Assembly: GCA_030533445.1 (NCBI GenBank)
Contig: CM060071.1
Coordinates: 868,001 to 932,000 of the forward strand
Direction of reading: 5' to 3'
From: Cyprinodon diabolis
Lineage: Eukaryota > Chordata > Actinopteri > Cyprinodontiformes > Cyprinodontidae
DNA length: 64,000 nt
The notes beneath the pieces are model-generated. The model saw nothing but the letters and a program-made list of their open reading frames with translations, did not search any database and was not told the origin of the DNA. The first letter of the stretch is position 1; each line of letters starts with the position of its first letter. The translations under genes and the position numbers were made by a program. Positions 43,244 to 57,600 of this stretch are shown here, one piece after another.

Positions 43244-46200
43244 ACTAGAGCCCGTTATAAACCAGAGCCCTTTATAAACCAAAGCCGGTTGTAAACCAGA
43301 GCCTGTTATAAACCAGAGGCCTTTTTAAACCAAAGCCTGTTATAAGCCAGAGGCCGTTAAAAACCAGAGCCCTTCATAAACCAGAACTCTTTATAAACCA
43401 GAGCAAATTATAAACCATAGCCCTTTATAAACCAGAACCCTGAATAAACCAAAGCCAGTTATAAACTAAAGCTGGTTATAAACCAGAGCCCTTCATAAAC
43501 CAAAGCCCTTTTTAAACATGAGCCAGTAATAAACCAGAGCCCTTTATAAACCAGAACCCTGTATAAACCAAAGCCGGTTATAAACTAAAGCTGGTTATAA
43601 ACCAGAGCCCTTCATAAACCAAAGCCCTTTTTAAACATGAGCCAGTAATAAACCAGAGCCCTTTATTAACCAGAACCCTTTATAAACCAGAGCCCGTTAT
43701 AAACCAAAGCCTGTTATAAACCAGAGCCCATCATAAACCAAAGCCCATTATAAATCAGAGCCCATTACAAACCAGAGCCCTTTATAAACCAGAACCCTTT
43801 CTAAACCAGAGCCTGTTATAAACCAGAGCCCTTTATGAACCAGAGCCCATTAAAAGCCAAAGCCCTTTATAAACCAAAGCCCGTTATAAACCAGAGCCCA
43901 TTACAAACCAGAGCCCTTTATAAACCAGAAACCTTTATAAACCAGAGCCCGTTATATACCAGAACCCTTTATGAACCAGAGCCCGTTATAAACCAGAGCC
44001 CTTTATAAGCCAGAGCTCTTTATTCACCAGAGCCTGTTATAAACCAGAGCCCTTTATAAACCAGAACCCTTTAAAAACCAGAGCCCGTTATAAACCAAAG
44101 CCCTTTATAAACCAAAGCTGGTTATAAACCAGAGCCCGTTATAAACCAGAGCCCTTTATAAACCAAAGCCGGTTATAAACATGATTCTGTTATTAAACCA
44201 GAGCCCTTTATAAACCAGAGCCCTTTATAAATCAAAGCCCTTTTTAAACAAGAGCCGGTTATAAACCAAAGCCGTTTATAAACCAGAGCCTGTTATAAAC
44301 CAGAGCCCTTTATGAACCAGAGCCCATTAAAAACCAGAGCCTTTGTAAACCAGAACCCTTTAAAAACCAGAGACCATTATAAACCAGAGCCCTTTATAAG
44401 CCAGAGCTCTTTATTCACCAGAGCCTGTTATAAACCAGAACCCTTTATAAACCAGAGCCCTTTATAAACCAAAGCCGGTTATAAACCAGAGCCTGTTATA
44501 AACCAGAGCCCATTATAAACCAAAGCCCGTTATAAACCAGAGCCCAATAACAACCCAGAGCCCTTTATAAACCAGAACCCTTTATAAACCAGAGCCCATT
44601 ATAAACCAGAGCACTTTATAAACCAGACCTCTTTATGCACCAGAGCCTGTTATAAACCAGAGCCCTTTATAAACCAGAGCCCTTTATAAACCAAGGCCAG
44701 TTATAAACCAGAGCCCATTATAAACCAGAGGCTTTTTAAACCAAAGCCGGTTATAAGCCAGAGGCCGTTAAAAACCCAAGCCCTTTATAAACCAGAGCCC
44801 TTTATAAACCAAAGCCCTTTATAAACCAGAGCCCGTTATAAACCAGCACCATTTATAAACCAAAGCCCTTTATAAAACAAAGCCCTTTAAAAACCAAATC
44901 CCTTTATATACCAGAGCCTGTAATAAACCAGGGCCCTTTATAAACCAGAGCCCTTTATTAACCAAAGCCGGTTATAAACCAGAGCCCGTTATAAACCACA
45001 GCCCTTTATAAACCAAAGCCGGTTATAAACCAGAGCCTGTTATAAACCTGAGGCCTTTTTAAACCAAAGCCGGTTATAAGCCAAAGGCCTTTAAAAACCA
45101 GAGCAGTTTATATACCAGAACCCTTTATAAACCAGAGCAAGTTATAAACCAGAACCCTTTATAAACCAGAGCCTTTTATAAACCACAGCCCTGTATAAAC
45201 CAAAGCCAGTTACAAACCAGAGCCCTTTATAAACCAAAGCCCGTTATAAACCAGAGCCCATTAAAAACCAGAGCCCTTTATAAACCAAAACCCGTTATAA
45301 AACAAAGAGCCCTTTCTGAACCAGAGCCCTTTATAAACCAGAGCCAGTTATAAACCAGAGCCCGTTATAAACCAGACACCTTTATAAACCAGAGCCCCTT
45401 ATAAACCAGGGCCCTTTATAAGCCAGAACCGTTTATAAACCATGACCCATTATAAACCAAAGCCCATTATAAACCAGAGCCCATTACAAACCAGAGCCCT
45501 TTATAAATTAGAACCCTTTATAAACCAGAGCCCGTTATAAACCAGAGCCTTTTATGAACTGTAGCCCATTAAAAACCAGAGCCCTTTATAAACTAAAGCC
45601 CGTTATAAACCAGAGCCCATTAAAAACCAGAGCCCTTTATAAACCAGAACCCTTTATAAACCAGAGCCCGTTATAAACCAGAGCCCTTTATAAACCAGAG
45701 CTCTTTATTCACCAGAGCCTGTTGTAAACCAGAGCCTTTTATAAACCAGAGCCCTTTATAAACCAAGGCCGCTTATAAACCAGAGCCAGTTATAAACCAG
45801 AGGCTTTTTAAACCAAAGCCCGTTATAAGCCAGAGGCCGTTAAAAACCCGAGCCCTTTATATACCAGAGCCCTTTATAAACCAAAGCCCTTTATAAACCA
45901 GAGCCCTTTGTAAACAAGAGCCCTTTATAAACCAGCGCCATTTATAAACCAAAGCCCTTTATAAACCAAAGCCCTTTAGAAACCAAAGCCCTTTATATAC
46001 CAGAGCCTGTAATAAACCAGAGCCCTTAATAAACCAAAGCTGGTTATAAACCAGTGCTCGTTATAAACCACAGCCCTATATAAACCAAAGCCGGTTATAA
46101 ACCAGAGCCTGTTATAAACCAGAGGCCTTTTTAAACCAAAGCCGGTTATAAGCCAAAGGCCGTTAAAAACCAGAGCACTTTATATACCAGAACCCTTTAA

Positions 46201-49200
46201 TAAACCAGAGCCCTTTATATACCACAGCCCTGTATAAACCAAAGCCAGTTACAAACCAGAGCCCTTTATGAACCAGAGCCCATTAAAAACCAGAGCCCTT
46301 TATAAACCAAAGCCCGTTATAAACCAGAGCCCATTACAAACCAGAGCCCTTTATAAACCAGAGTCCTTTATAAACCAGAGCCCGTTATAAACCAGAGCCC
46401 TTTATGAACCAGAGCCCTTTATAAACAAGAGCCAGTTATAAACCAGAGCCCGTTATAAACCAGACACCTTTATAAACCAGAGCCCGTTATAAACCAGGAC
46501 CCTTTATAAGCCAGAGCTCTTTATAAACCAGAGCCCTTTGTAAACAGGAGCCCGTTATAGACCAGCACCATTTATAAACCAAAGCCCTTTATAAACCAAA
46601 GCCCTTTAAAAACCAAAGCCCTTTATATACCAGAGCCTGTAATAAACCAGGGCCCTTTATAAACAAGAGCCCTTTATAAACCAAAGCTGGTTATAAACCA
46701 GAGCCCGTTATAAACCAGCACCATTTATAAACCAAAGCCCTTTATAAAACAAAGCCCTTTAAAAACCAAATCCCTTTATATACCAGAGCCTGAAATAAAC
46801 CAGGGCCCTTTATAAACCAGAGCCCTTTATTAACCAAAGCCGGTTATAAACCAGAGCCCGTTATAAACCACAGCCCTTTATAAACCAAAGCCGGTTATAA
46901 ACCAGAGCCTGTTTTAAACCTGAGGCCTTTTTAAACCAAAGCCGGTTATAAGCCAAAGGCCGTTAAAAACCAGAGCAGTTTATATACCAGAACCCTTTAT
47001 AAACCAGAGCAAGTTATAAACCAGAACCCTTTATAAACCAGAGCCTTTTATAAACCACAGCCCTGTATAAACCACAGCCAGTTACAATCCAGAGCCCTTT
47101 ATAAACCAAAGCCCGTTATAAACCAGAGCCCATTAAAAACCAGAGCCCTTTAGAAACCAAAGCCCGTTATAAAACAAAGAGCCCTTTATGAACCAGAGCC
47201 CTTTATAAACCAGAGCCAGTTATAAACCAGAGCCCGTTATAAACCAGACACCTTTATAAACCAGAGCCCCTTATAAACCAGGGCCCTTTATAAGCCAGAG
47301 CTCTTTATTCACCAGAGCGTGTTATAAACAAGAGCCCTTTATAAACCAGAACCGTTTATAAACCAGGACCCATTATAAACCAAAGCCCATTATAAACCAG
47401 AGCCCATTACAAACCAGAGCCCTTTATAAATTAGAACCCTTTATAAACCAGAGCCCGTTATAAACCAGAGCCTTTTATGAACTGTAGCCCATTAAAAACC
47501 AGAGCCCTTTATAACCTAAAGCCCGTTATAAACCAGAGCCCATTAAAAACCAGAGCCCTTTATAAACCAGAACCCTTTATAAACCAGAGCCCGTTATAAA
47601 CCAGAGCCCTTTATAAACCAGAGCTCTTTATTCACCAGAGCCTGTTGTAAACCAAAGCCTTTTATAAACCAGAGCCCTTTATAAACCAAGGCCGCTTATA
47701 AACCAGAGCCAGTTATAAACCAGAGGCTTTTTAAACCAAAGCCCGTTATAAGCCAGAGGCCGTTAAAAACCCGAGCCCTTTATATACCAGAGCCCTTTAT
47801 AAACCAAAGCCCTTTATAAACCAGAGCCCTTTGTAAACAAGAGCCCTTTATAAACCAGCGCCATTTATAAACCAAAGCCCTTTATAAACCAAAGCCCTTT
47901 AGAAACCAAAGCCCTTTATATACCAGAGCCTGTAATAAACCAGAGCCCTTTATAAACCAAAGCTGGTTATAAACCAGTGCTCGTTATAAACCACAGCCCT
48001 ATATAAACCAAAGCCGGTTATAAACCAGAGGCCTTTTTAAACCAAAGCCGGTTATAAGCCAAAGGCCGTTAAAAACCAGACCACTTTATATACCAGAACC
48101 CTTTATAAACCAGAGCACGTATATAAACCAGAGCACGTTATAAACCAGAGCCCTTTATAAACCAGAGCCCTTTATAAACCACAGCATTGTATAAACCAAA
48201 GCCGGGTATAAACCAGAGCCCGATATAAACCAAAGCCGGTTATAAACAGGAGCCTCTTATAAACCAGAGCCCTTTATAAACAAAAGCTGGTTATAAACCA
48301 GAGCCCGTTATAAACCAGAGCCCTTTATAAACCAAAGCCGGTTATAAACCAGAGCCTGTTATTAAACCAGAGCCCTTTATAAACCAGAGCCCTCTATAAA
48401 TAAAAGCCGGTTATAAACCAGAGCCTGTTATAAACCAGAGGCCTTTTTAAACCAAAGCCGGTTATAAGCCAAAGGCCGTTAAAAACCAGAGCACTTTATA
48501 TACCAGAACCCTTTATAAACCAGAGCCCTTTATATACCACAGCCCTGTATAAACCAAAGCCAGTTACAAACCAGAGCCCTTTATGAACCAGAGCCCATTA
48601 AAAACCAGAGCCCTTTATAAACCAAAGCCTGTTATAAACCAGAACCCATTACAAACCAGAGCCCTTTATAAACCAGAGTCCTTTATAAACCAGAGCCCGT
48701 TATAAACCAGAGCCCTTTATGAACCAGAGCCCTTTATAAACCAGAGCCAGTTATAAACCAGAGCCCGTTATAAACCAGACACCTTTATAAACCAGAGCCC
48801 GTTATAAACCAGGACCCTTTATAAGCCAGAGCTCTTTATAAACCAGAGCCCTTTGTAAACAGGAGCCCGTTATAGACCAGCACCATTTATAAACCAAAGC
48901 CCTTTATAAACCAAAGCCCTTTAAAAACCAAAACCTTTATATACCAGAGCCTGTAATAAACCAGGGCCCTTTATAAACAAGAGCCCTTTATAAACCAAAG
49001 CTGGTTATAAACCAGAGCCCGTTATAAACCACAGCCCTTTATAAACCAAAGCCGGTTATAAACCAGAGCCTGTTATAAACCAGAGGCCTTTTTAAACCAA
49101 AGCCGGTTATAAGCCAAAGGCCGTTAAAAACCAGAGCACTTTATATACCAGAACCCTTTATAAACCAGAGCATGTTATAAACCAGAACCCTTTATAAACC

Positions 49201-52200
49201 AGAGCCCTTTATAAACCACAGCCCTGTATAAACCAAAGCCAGTTACAAACCAGAGCCCTTTATGAACCAGAGCCCATTAAAAACCAGAGCCCTTTATAAA
49301 CCAAAGCCCGTTATAAACCAGAGCCCATTACAAACCAGAGCCCTTTATAAACCAGAACCCTTTATAAACCAGAGCCCTTTATAAAATAAAGGCAGTTATA
49401 AACCAGAGCCCGTTATAAACCACAGCCCTTTATAAACGAAAGCCGGTTATAAACCAGAGCCTGTTATAAACCACAGGCCTTTTTAAACCAAAGCCGGTTA
49501 TAAGCCAAAGGCCGTTAAAAACCAGAGCACTTTATATACCAGAACCCTTTATAAACCAGAGCACGTTGTAAACCAGAGCACGTTATAAACCAGAGCCCTT
49601 TATAAACCAGAGCCCTTTATAAACCACAGCCCTGTATAAACCAAAGCCGGTTATAAACCAGAGCCCGATATAAACCAAAGCCGGTTATAAACCAGAGCCT
49701 GTTATAAACCAGAGCCCTTTATAAACCAAAGCTGGTTATAAACCAGAGCCCGTTATAAACCAGAGCCCTTTATAAACCAAAGCCGGTTATAAAACAGAGC
49801 CTATTATTAAACCAGAGCCCTTTATAAACCAGAGCCCTCTATAAATCAAAGCCGGTTATAATCCAGATCCCTTCATAAACTAAAGCCCTTTTTAAAGCAG
49901 AGCCGGTTATAAACCAAAGCCGGTTATAAACCAGAGCCTGTTATAAACCAGAGCCCTTTATGAACCAGAGCCCATTAAAAACCAGAGCCCTTTATAAACC
50001 AGAACCCTTTATATACCAGAGACCATTATAAACCAGAGCACTGTATAAACCAGAACCCTGTATAAACCAAAGCCTGTTATAAACCAAAGCCAGTTATAAA
50101 CCAGAGCCCGTTATAAACCAAAGCCGGTTATAAACCAGAGCCCGTTATAAACCAGAGCCCTTAATAAACCAAAGCCCTTTATAAACCAGAGCCCTTTGTA
50201 AACAAGAGCCCGTTAGAAACCAGCACCATTTATAAACCAAATCCCTTTATAAACCAAAGCCCTTTAAAAACCAAAGCCCTTTATATACCAGAGCCTGTAA
50301 TAAACCAGGGCCCTTTATAAACAAGAGCCCTTTATAAACCAAAGCTGGTTATAAACCAGAGCCCGTTATAAACCACAGCCCTTTATAAACCAAAGCCGGT
50401 TATAAACCAGAGCCCGTTATAAACCACAGCCCTTTATAAACCAAAGCCAGTTATAAACCAGAGCCCTTTATAAACCACAGCCCTGTATAAACCAAAGCCA
50501 GTTACAAACCAGAGCCCTTTATGAACCAGAGCCCATTAAATACCAGAGCCCTTTATAAACCAAAGCCCGTTATAAACCAGAGCCCATTACAAACCAGAGC
50601 CCTTTATAAACCAGAACCCTTTATAAACCAGAGCCCGTTATAAACCAGAGCCGTTTATGAACCAGAGCCCATTAAAAACCAGAGCCCTTTATAAACCAGA
50701 ACCCTTTATATACCAGAGACCATTATAAACCAGAGCACTGTATAAACCAGATCCCTGTATAAACCAAAGCCTGTTATAAACCAAAGCCAGTTATAAACCA
50801 GAGCCCGTTATAAACCAAAGCCGGTTATAAACCAGAGCCTCTTATAAACCAGAGCCCTTTATAAACTAAAGCTGGTTATAAACGAGAGCCCGTTATAAAC
50901 CAGAGCCCTTTATAAACCAGAGCCCTTTGTAAACAAGAGCCCGTTATAAACCAGCACCCTTTATAAACCAAAGCCCTTTAAAAACCAAAGCCCTTTATAT
51001 ACCAGAGCATGTAATAAACCAGGGCCCTTTATAAACAAGAGTCCTTTATAAACCAAAGCTGGTTATAAACCAGAGCCCATTATAAACCACAGCCCTTTAT
51101 AAACCAAAGCCGGTTATAAACCAGAGCCTGTTATAAACCAGAGGCCTTTTTCAACCAAAGCCGGTTATAAGCCAAAGGCCGTTAAAAACCAGAGCACTTT
51201 ATATACCAGAACCCTTTATAAACCAGAGCACGTTATAAACCAGAACCCTTTATAAACCAGAGCCCTTTATAAACCACAGCCCTGTATAAACCAAAGCCAG
51301 TTAGAAACCAGAGCCCTTTATGAACCAGAGCCCATTACAAACCAGAGCCCTTTATAAACCAGAACCCTTTATAAACCAGAGCCCGTTATCAACCAGAGCC
51401 CTTTATGAACCAGAGCCCTTTATAAACCAGAGCCAGTTATAAACCAGAGCCCGTTATAAACCAGACACCTTTATAAACCAGAGCCCGTTATAAACCAGGA
51501 CCCTTTATAAGACAGAGCTCTTTATTCACCAGAGCCTGTTATAAACCAGAGCCCTTTATAAACCAGAGCCCTTTATAAACCAAAGCCCTTTATAAACCAG
51601 AGCCCTTTGTAAACAAGAGCCCGTTATAAACCAGCACCATTTATAAAGAAAAGCCCTTTATAAACCAAAGACCTTTAAAAACCAAAGCCCTTTATATACC
51701 AGAGCCTGTAATAAACCAAGGCCCTTTATAAACCAGATCCCTTTATAAACCAAAGCCTGTTATAAACCAGAGCCCTTTATAAACGAGAGCCCTTATCAAA
51801 CCAAAGCCGGTTATTAACCAGAGCCCTTTATAAACCAGAGCCTGTTATAAACCATATCCCTTTATGAACCAGAGCCCATTAAAAACCAGAGCCCTTTATA
51901 AACCAGAACCCTTTATAAACCAGAGACAATTATAAACCAGAGCACTTTATAAACCAGAACCCTGTATAAACCAAAGCCTGTTATAAACCAAAGCCAGTTA
52001 TAAACCAGAGCCCGTTATAAACCAAAGCCTGTTATAAACCAAAGCCAGTTATAAACCAGAGCCCGTTATAAACCAAAGCCGGTTATAAGCCAGAGCTCGT
52101 TTTAAACCAAAGCCGGTTATAAACCAGAGCCCTTTATAAGAAAGAGCCCTTTATAAATCAAAGCCATTTAGAAACCAATGCCCTTTATATACCAGAGCCT

Positions 52201-52269
52201 GTAATAAACCATAGCCCTTTATAAACCTGAGGCCTTTATAAACCAAAGCCGGTTATAAACCAGAGCCCG
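43244..52269 (-). repeat. 17-bp minisatellite, reverse orientation, main right block
   Basis: Top-strand unit TTTATAAACCAGAGCCC. It contains its own higher-order blocks; for example, the pattern from about 43.7 to 46.1 kb recurs at about 55.1-57.5 kb with an offset near 11.4 kb that drifts by whole units (ATGATTCTGTTATTAAACC at 44181 and 55550). No gene or other insertion seen. Confidence 0.96.
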
Positions 52270-53295
52270 TTTTTGCAATGTTCCTCAGATGAAAGAAGGA
52301 AATTCTAGAAACCTCTTTGATATGGGATTTAAATGACAGGTCCGGATCAAAAATAACACCAAGATTTTTTACTTTATTATCTAAAATCAGTTTAATCCCA
52401 TCCAAATGAATTGACTGGCTAATCAGCTTCTTTTTCAGAGACTCTGGTCCAAAGACTATAACTTCTGTTTTGTCTGCATTCAGAAAGAGAAAGTTAAGAG
52501 TCATCCAGGTTTTTATGTCTTCAAGACATGCCTGTAATTTATGTAATAGGTTAGCTTCAGCTGGATTTATAGACAGATATAGCTGGGTATCATCAGCATA
52601 ACATTGAAAATTAATCCCATGCTGTCTAATAATTCTACCAATTTGGAGCTTGTATAAAGTAAAGAGAATTGGTCCTAGCACTGATCCCTGTGGTACTCCA
52701 CAGGTAACCTTTTTGATTATGTTGAAGATCTATCATTAACATGAACAAACTGAATTCGATCAGATAGATAAGATTTAAACCAGTCTAGTGCTGTTCCTTT
52801 AATTCCAACAAAATATTCAAGTCTTTCTAAAAGAATATTATGGTCAACTGTATCAAATGCAACACTAAGATCCAACAGGACGAGCACAGATACAAGTCCA
52901 TTATCTGAGGCCATGAGAATATCATTAGTGACTTTCACCAGAGCTGTCTCAGTGCTAGGATGAGCTCTAAAGCCAGACTGAAACTCTTCAAAAAGTCAAT
53001 TATGGTGTAAGTGATCGCAAACTTGTTTGGCAACTACTTTCTCAAGAATTTTGGATAAGAAAGGAAGATTGGATATACGTAGGTCTATAATTAACCAAGT
53101 CATCTGGGTCAAGAGACGGTTTCTTAAGCAGAGGTTTAATTACAGCAACCTTAAAAGCTTTAGGTACATATCCCTGTAACAGAGATAGATTAATCACATC
53201 TAAAATGGAGGAGGAGATCACAGGGAATACCTCCTTAAATAACCAGGTTGTAACTGGATCTAACATACAAGTTGAAGGCTTAGATGAAGACAATA
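52270..53295 (-). pseudogene. L2-like reverse transcriptase fragment, copy C (mirror of B)
   Basis: Inverted counterpart of copy B with the same ends, the same broken frames and a retained YADD. One residue differs in the third frame: NLLHKL in place of NPLHKL. It carries the QSSFLIQNS read-through typical of B and not the TAA of A, so B and C are partners. Confidence 0.88.
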
Positions 53296-53599
53296 ATAAA
53301 CCAGAGCCCTTTAGGAACCAGAGCCCATTAAAAACCAGAGCCCTTTATAAACCAAAGCCCGTTATAAACCAGAGCCCATTATAAACCAAAGCCGGTTATA
53401 AACCAGAGCCTGTTATAAACCAGAGCCCTTTATAAACCAAGGCTGGTTATAAACCAGAGCCCGTTATAAACTAGAGCTCTTTATAAACCAAAGCCGGTTA
53501 TAAACCGGAGCCCGTTATAAACCAAAAACGGTTATAAACCAGAACCTGTTATAAACCAGAGCCCTTTATAAATCAAAGCCGGTAATAAACCAGAGCCCG
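53296..53599 (-). repeat. 17-bp minisatellite between the two right L2-like fragments
   Basis: Mirror image of 25427-25730, including the rare variants AAACTAGAGCTC and AAACCAAGGCTGG. Confidence 0.93.
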
Positions 53600-54625
53600 T
53601 TTTTGCAATGTTCCTCAGATGAAAGAAGGAAATTCTAGAAACCTCTTTGATATGGGATTTAAATGACAGGTCCGGATCAAAAATAACACCAAGATTTTTT
53701 ACTTTATTATCTGAAATCAGTTTAATCCCATCCAAATGAATTGACTGGCTAATCAGCTTCTTTTTCAGAGACTCCGGTCCAAAGACTATAACTTCTGTTT
53801 TGTCTGCATTCAGAAAGAGAAAGTTAAGAGTCATCCAGGTTTTTATGTCTTCAAGACATGCATGTAATTTATGTAATGGGTTAGCTTCAGCTGGATTTAT
53901 AGACAGATATAGCTGGGTATCATCAGCATAACATTGAAAATTAATCCCATGCTGTCTAATAATTCTACCAATTGGGAGCTTGTATAAAGTAAAGAGAATT
54001 GGTCCTAGCACTGATCCCTGTGGTACTCCACAGGTAACCTTTTTGATTATGTTGAAGATCTATCATTAACATGAACAAACTGAATTCGATCAGATAGATA
54101 AGATTTAAACCAGTCTAGTGCTGTTCCTTTAATTCCAACAAAATATTCAAGTCTTTCTAAAAGAATATTATGGTCAACTGTATCAAATGCAACACTAAGA
54201 TCCAACAGGACGAGCACAGATACAAGTCCATTATCTGAGGCCATGAGAATATCATTAGTGACTTTCACCAGAGCTGTCTCAGTGCTAGGATGAGCTCTAA
54301 AGCCAGACTGAAACTCTTCAAAAAGTCAATTATGGTGTAAGTGATCGCAAACTTGTTTGGCAACTACTTTCTCAAGAATTTTGGATAAGAAAGGAAGATT
54401 AGATATATGTAGGTCTATAATTAACCAAGTCATCTGGGTCAAGAGACGGTTTCTTAAGCAGAGGTTTAATTACAGCAACCTTAAAAGCTTTAGGTACATA
54501 TCCCTGTAACAGAGATAGATTAATCACATCTAAAATGGAGGAGGAGATCAAAGGGAATACCTCCTTAAATAACCAGGTTGTAACTGGATCTAACATACAA
54601 GTTGAAGGCTTAGATGAAGACAATA
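53600..54625 (-). pseudogene. L2-like reverse transcriptase fragment, copy D (mirror of A)
   Basis: Inverted counterpart of copy A. The three broken frames give proteins identical to those of A, including the TAA after NYRPTYI and LHKLHACL. The satellite junctions are the same. Confidence 0.88.
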
Positions 54626-57600
54626 ATAAACCAGAGCCCTTTAGGAACCAGAGCCCATTAAAAACCAGAGCCCTTTATAAACCAAAGCCTGTTATAAACC
54701 AGAGCCCATTACAAACCAGAGCCCTTTATAAACCAGAACCCTTTATAAACCAGAGCCTGTTATAAACCAGAGCCCTTTGTGAACCAGAGCCCATTACAAA
54801 CCAGAGCCCTTTATAAACCAGAACCCTTTATAAACCAGAGCCCGTTATAAACCAGAGCCCTTTATAAACCAAAGCCAGTTATAAACCAGAGCCCGTTATA
54901 AACCAGACACATTTATAAACCAGAGCCCGTTATAAACCAGAGCCCATTATAAACCAGAGCCCTTTATAAGCCAGAGCTCTTTATTCACCAGAGCCTGTTA
55001 TAAACCAGAGCCCTTTATAAACCAGAGCCCTTTATAAACCAAGGCCGGTTATAAACCAGAGCCTGTTAAAAACCAGAGCACTTTATATACCAAAGCCCTT
55101 TATAAACCAAAGCCTGTTATAAACCAGAGCCCATCATAAACCAAAGCCGATTATAAATCAGAGCCCATTACAAACCAGAGCCCTTTATAAACCAGAACCC
55201 TTTCTAAACCAGAGCCTGTTATAAACCAGAGCCCTTTATGAACCAGAGCCCATTAAAAGCCAAAGCCCTTTATAAACCAAAGCCCGTTATAAACCAGAGC
55301 CCATTACAAACCAGAGCCCTTTATTAACCAGAAACCTTTATAAACTAGAGCCCGTTATATACCAGAACCCTTTATGAACCAGAGCCCGTTATAAACCAGA
55401 GCCCTTTATAAGCCAGAGCTCTTTATTCACCAGAGCCTGTTATAAACCAGAGCCCGTTATAAACCAAAGCCCTTTATAAACCAAAGCTGGTTATAAACCA
55501 GAGCCCGTTATAAACCAGAGCCCTTTATAAACCAAAGCCGGTTATAAACATGATTCTGTTATTAAACCAGAGCCCTTTATAAACCAGAGCCCTTTATAAA
55601 TCAAAGCCCTTTTTAAACAAGAGCCGGTTATAAACCAAAGCCGTTTATAAACCAGAGCCTGTTATAAACCAGAGCCCTTTATGAACCAGAGCCCATTAAA
55701 AACCAGAGCCTTTGTAAACCAGAACCCTTTAAAAACCAGAGACCATTATAAACCAGAGCCCTTTATAAGCCAGAGCTCTTTATTCACCAGAGCCTGTTAT
55801 AAACCAGAGCCCTTTATAAACCAGAACCCTTTATAAACCAGAGCCCTTTATAAACCAAAGCCGGTTATAAACCAGAGCCTGTTATAAACCAGAGCCCATT
55901 ATAAACCAAAGCCCGTTATAAACCAGAGCCCAATAACAACCCAGAGCCCTTTATAAACCAGAACCCGTTATAAACCAGAGCCCATTATAAACCAGAGCCC
56001 TTTATAAACCAGACCTCTTTATGCACCAGAGCCTGTTATAAACCAGAGCCCTTTATAAACCAGAGCCCTTTATAAACCAAGGCCAGTTATAAACCAGAGC
56101 CCATTATAAACCAGAGGCTTTTTAAACCAAAGCCGGTTATAAGCCAGAGGCCGTTAAAAACCCAAGCCCTTTATAAACCAGAGCCCTTTATAAACCAAAG
56201 CCCTTTATAAACCAGAGCCCGTTATAAACCAGCACCATTTATAAACCAAAGCCCTTTATAAAACAAAGCCCTTTAAAAACCAAATCCCTTTATATACCAG
56301 AGCCTGTAATAAACCAGGGCCCTTTATAAACCAGAGCCCTTTATTAACCAAAGCCGGTTATAAACCAGAGCCCGTTATAAACCACAGCCCTTTATAAACC
56401 AAAGCCGGTTATAAACCAGAGCCTGTTATAAACCTGAGGCCTTTTTAAACCAAAGCCGGTTATAAGCCAAAGGCCGTTAAAAACCAGAGCAGTTTATATA
56501 CCAGAACCCTTTATAAACCAGAGCAAGTTATAAACCAGAACCCTTTATAAACCAGAGCCTTTTATAAACCACAGCCCTGTATAAACCAAAGCCAGTTACA
56601 AACCAGAGCCCTTTATAAACCAAAGCCCGTTATAAACCAGAGCCCATTAAAAACCAGAGCCCTTTATAAACCAAAACCCGTTATAAAACAAAGAGCCCTT
56701 TCTGAACCAGAGCCCTTTATAAACCAGAGCCAGTTATAAACCAGAGCCCGTTATAAACCAGACACCTTTATAAACCAGAGCCCCTTATAAACCAGGGCCC
56801 TTTATAAGCCAGAGGTCTTTATTCACCAGAGCGTGTTATAAACAAGAGCCCTTTATAAACCAGAACCGTTTATAAACCATGACCCATTATAAACCAAAGC
56901 CCATTATAAACCAGAGCCCATTACAAACCAGAGCCCTTTATAAATTAGAACCCTTTATAAACCAGAGCCCGTTATAAACCAGAGCCTTTTATGAACTGTA
57001 GCCCATTAAAAACCAGAGCCCTTTATAAACTAAAGCCCGTTATAAACCAGAGCCCATTAAAAACCAGAGCCCTTTATAAACCAGAACCCTTTATAAACCA
57101 GAGCCCGTTATAAACCAGAGCCCTTTATAAACCAGAGCTCTTTATTCACCAGAGCCTGTTGTAAACCAGAGCCTTTTATAAACCAGAGCCCTTTATAAAC
57201 CAAGGCCGCTTATAAACCAGAGCCAGTTATAAACCAGAGGCTTTTTAAACCAAAGCCCGTTATAAGCCAGAGGCCGTTAAAAACCCGAGCCCTTTATATA
57301 CCAGAGCCCTTTATAAACCAAAGCCCTTTATAAACCAGAGCCCTTTGTAAACAAGAGCCCTTTATAAACCAGCGCCATTTATAAACCAAAGCCCTTTATA
57401 AACCAAAGCCCTTTAGAAACCAAAGCCCTTTATATACCAGAGCCTGTAATAAACCAGAGCCCTTAATAAACCAAAGCTGGTTATAAACCAGTGCTCGTTA
57501 TAAACCACAGCCCTATATAAACCAAAGCCGGTTATAAACCAGAGGCCTTTTTAAACCAAAGCCGGTTATAAGCCAAAGGCCGTTAAAAACCAGAGCACTT

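Larger units (their letters stand above)
50600..55091 (-). repeat. Right arm of the large inverted duplication
   Basis: Reverse complement of 23935-28426, containing L2-like copies C and D as mirror images of B and A. I checked the order of satellite variants across the arm and found it preserved, with three extra units near 51040-51090 and one base difference in the L2-like part (26478 C against 52548, read as T on the minus strand). The arm may extend inward beyond 50600, but its partner there is lost in the N gap. Confidence 0.9.
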
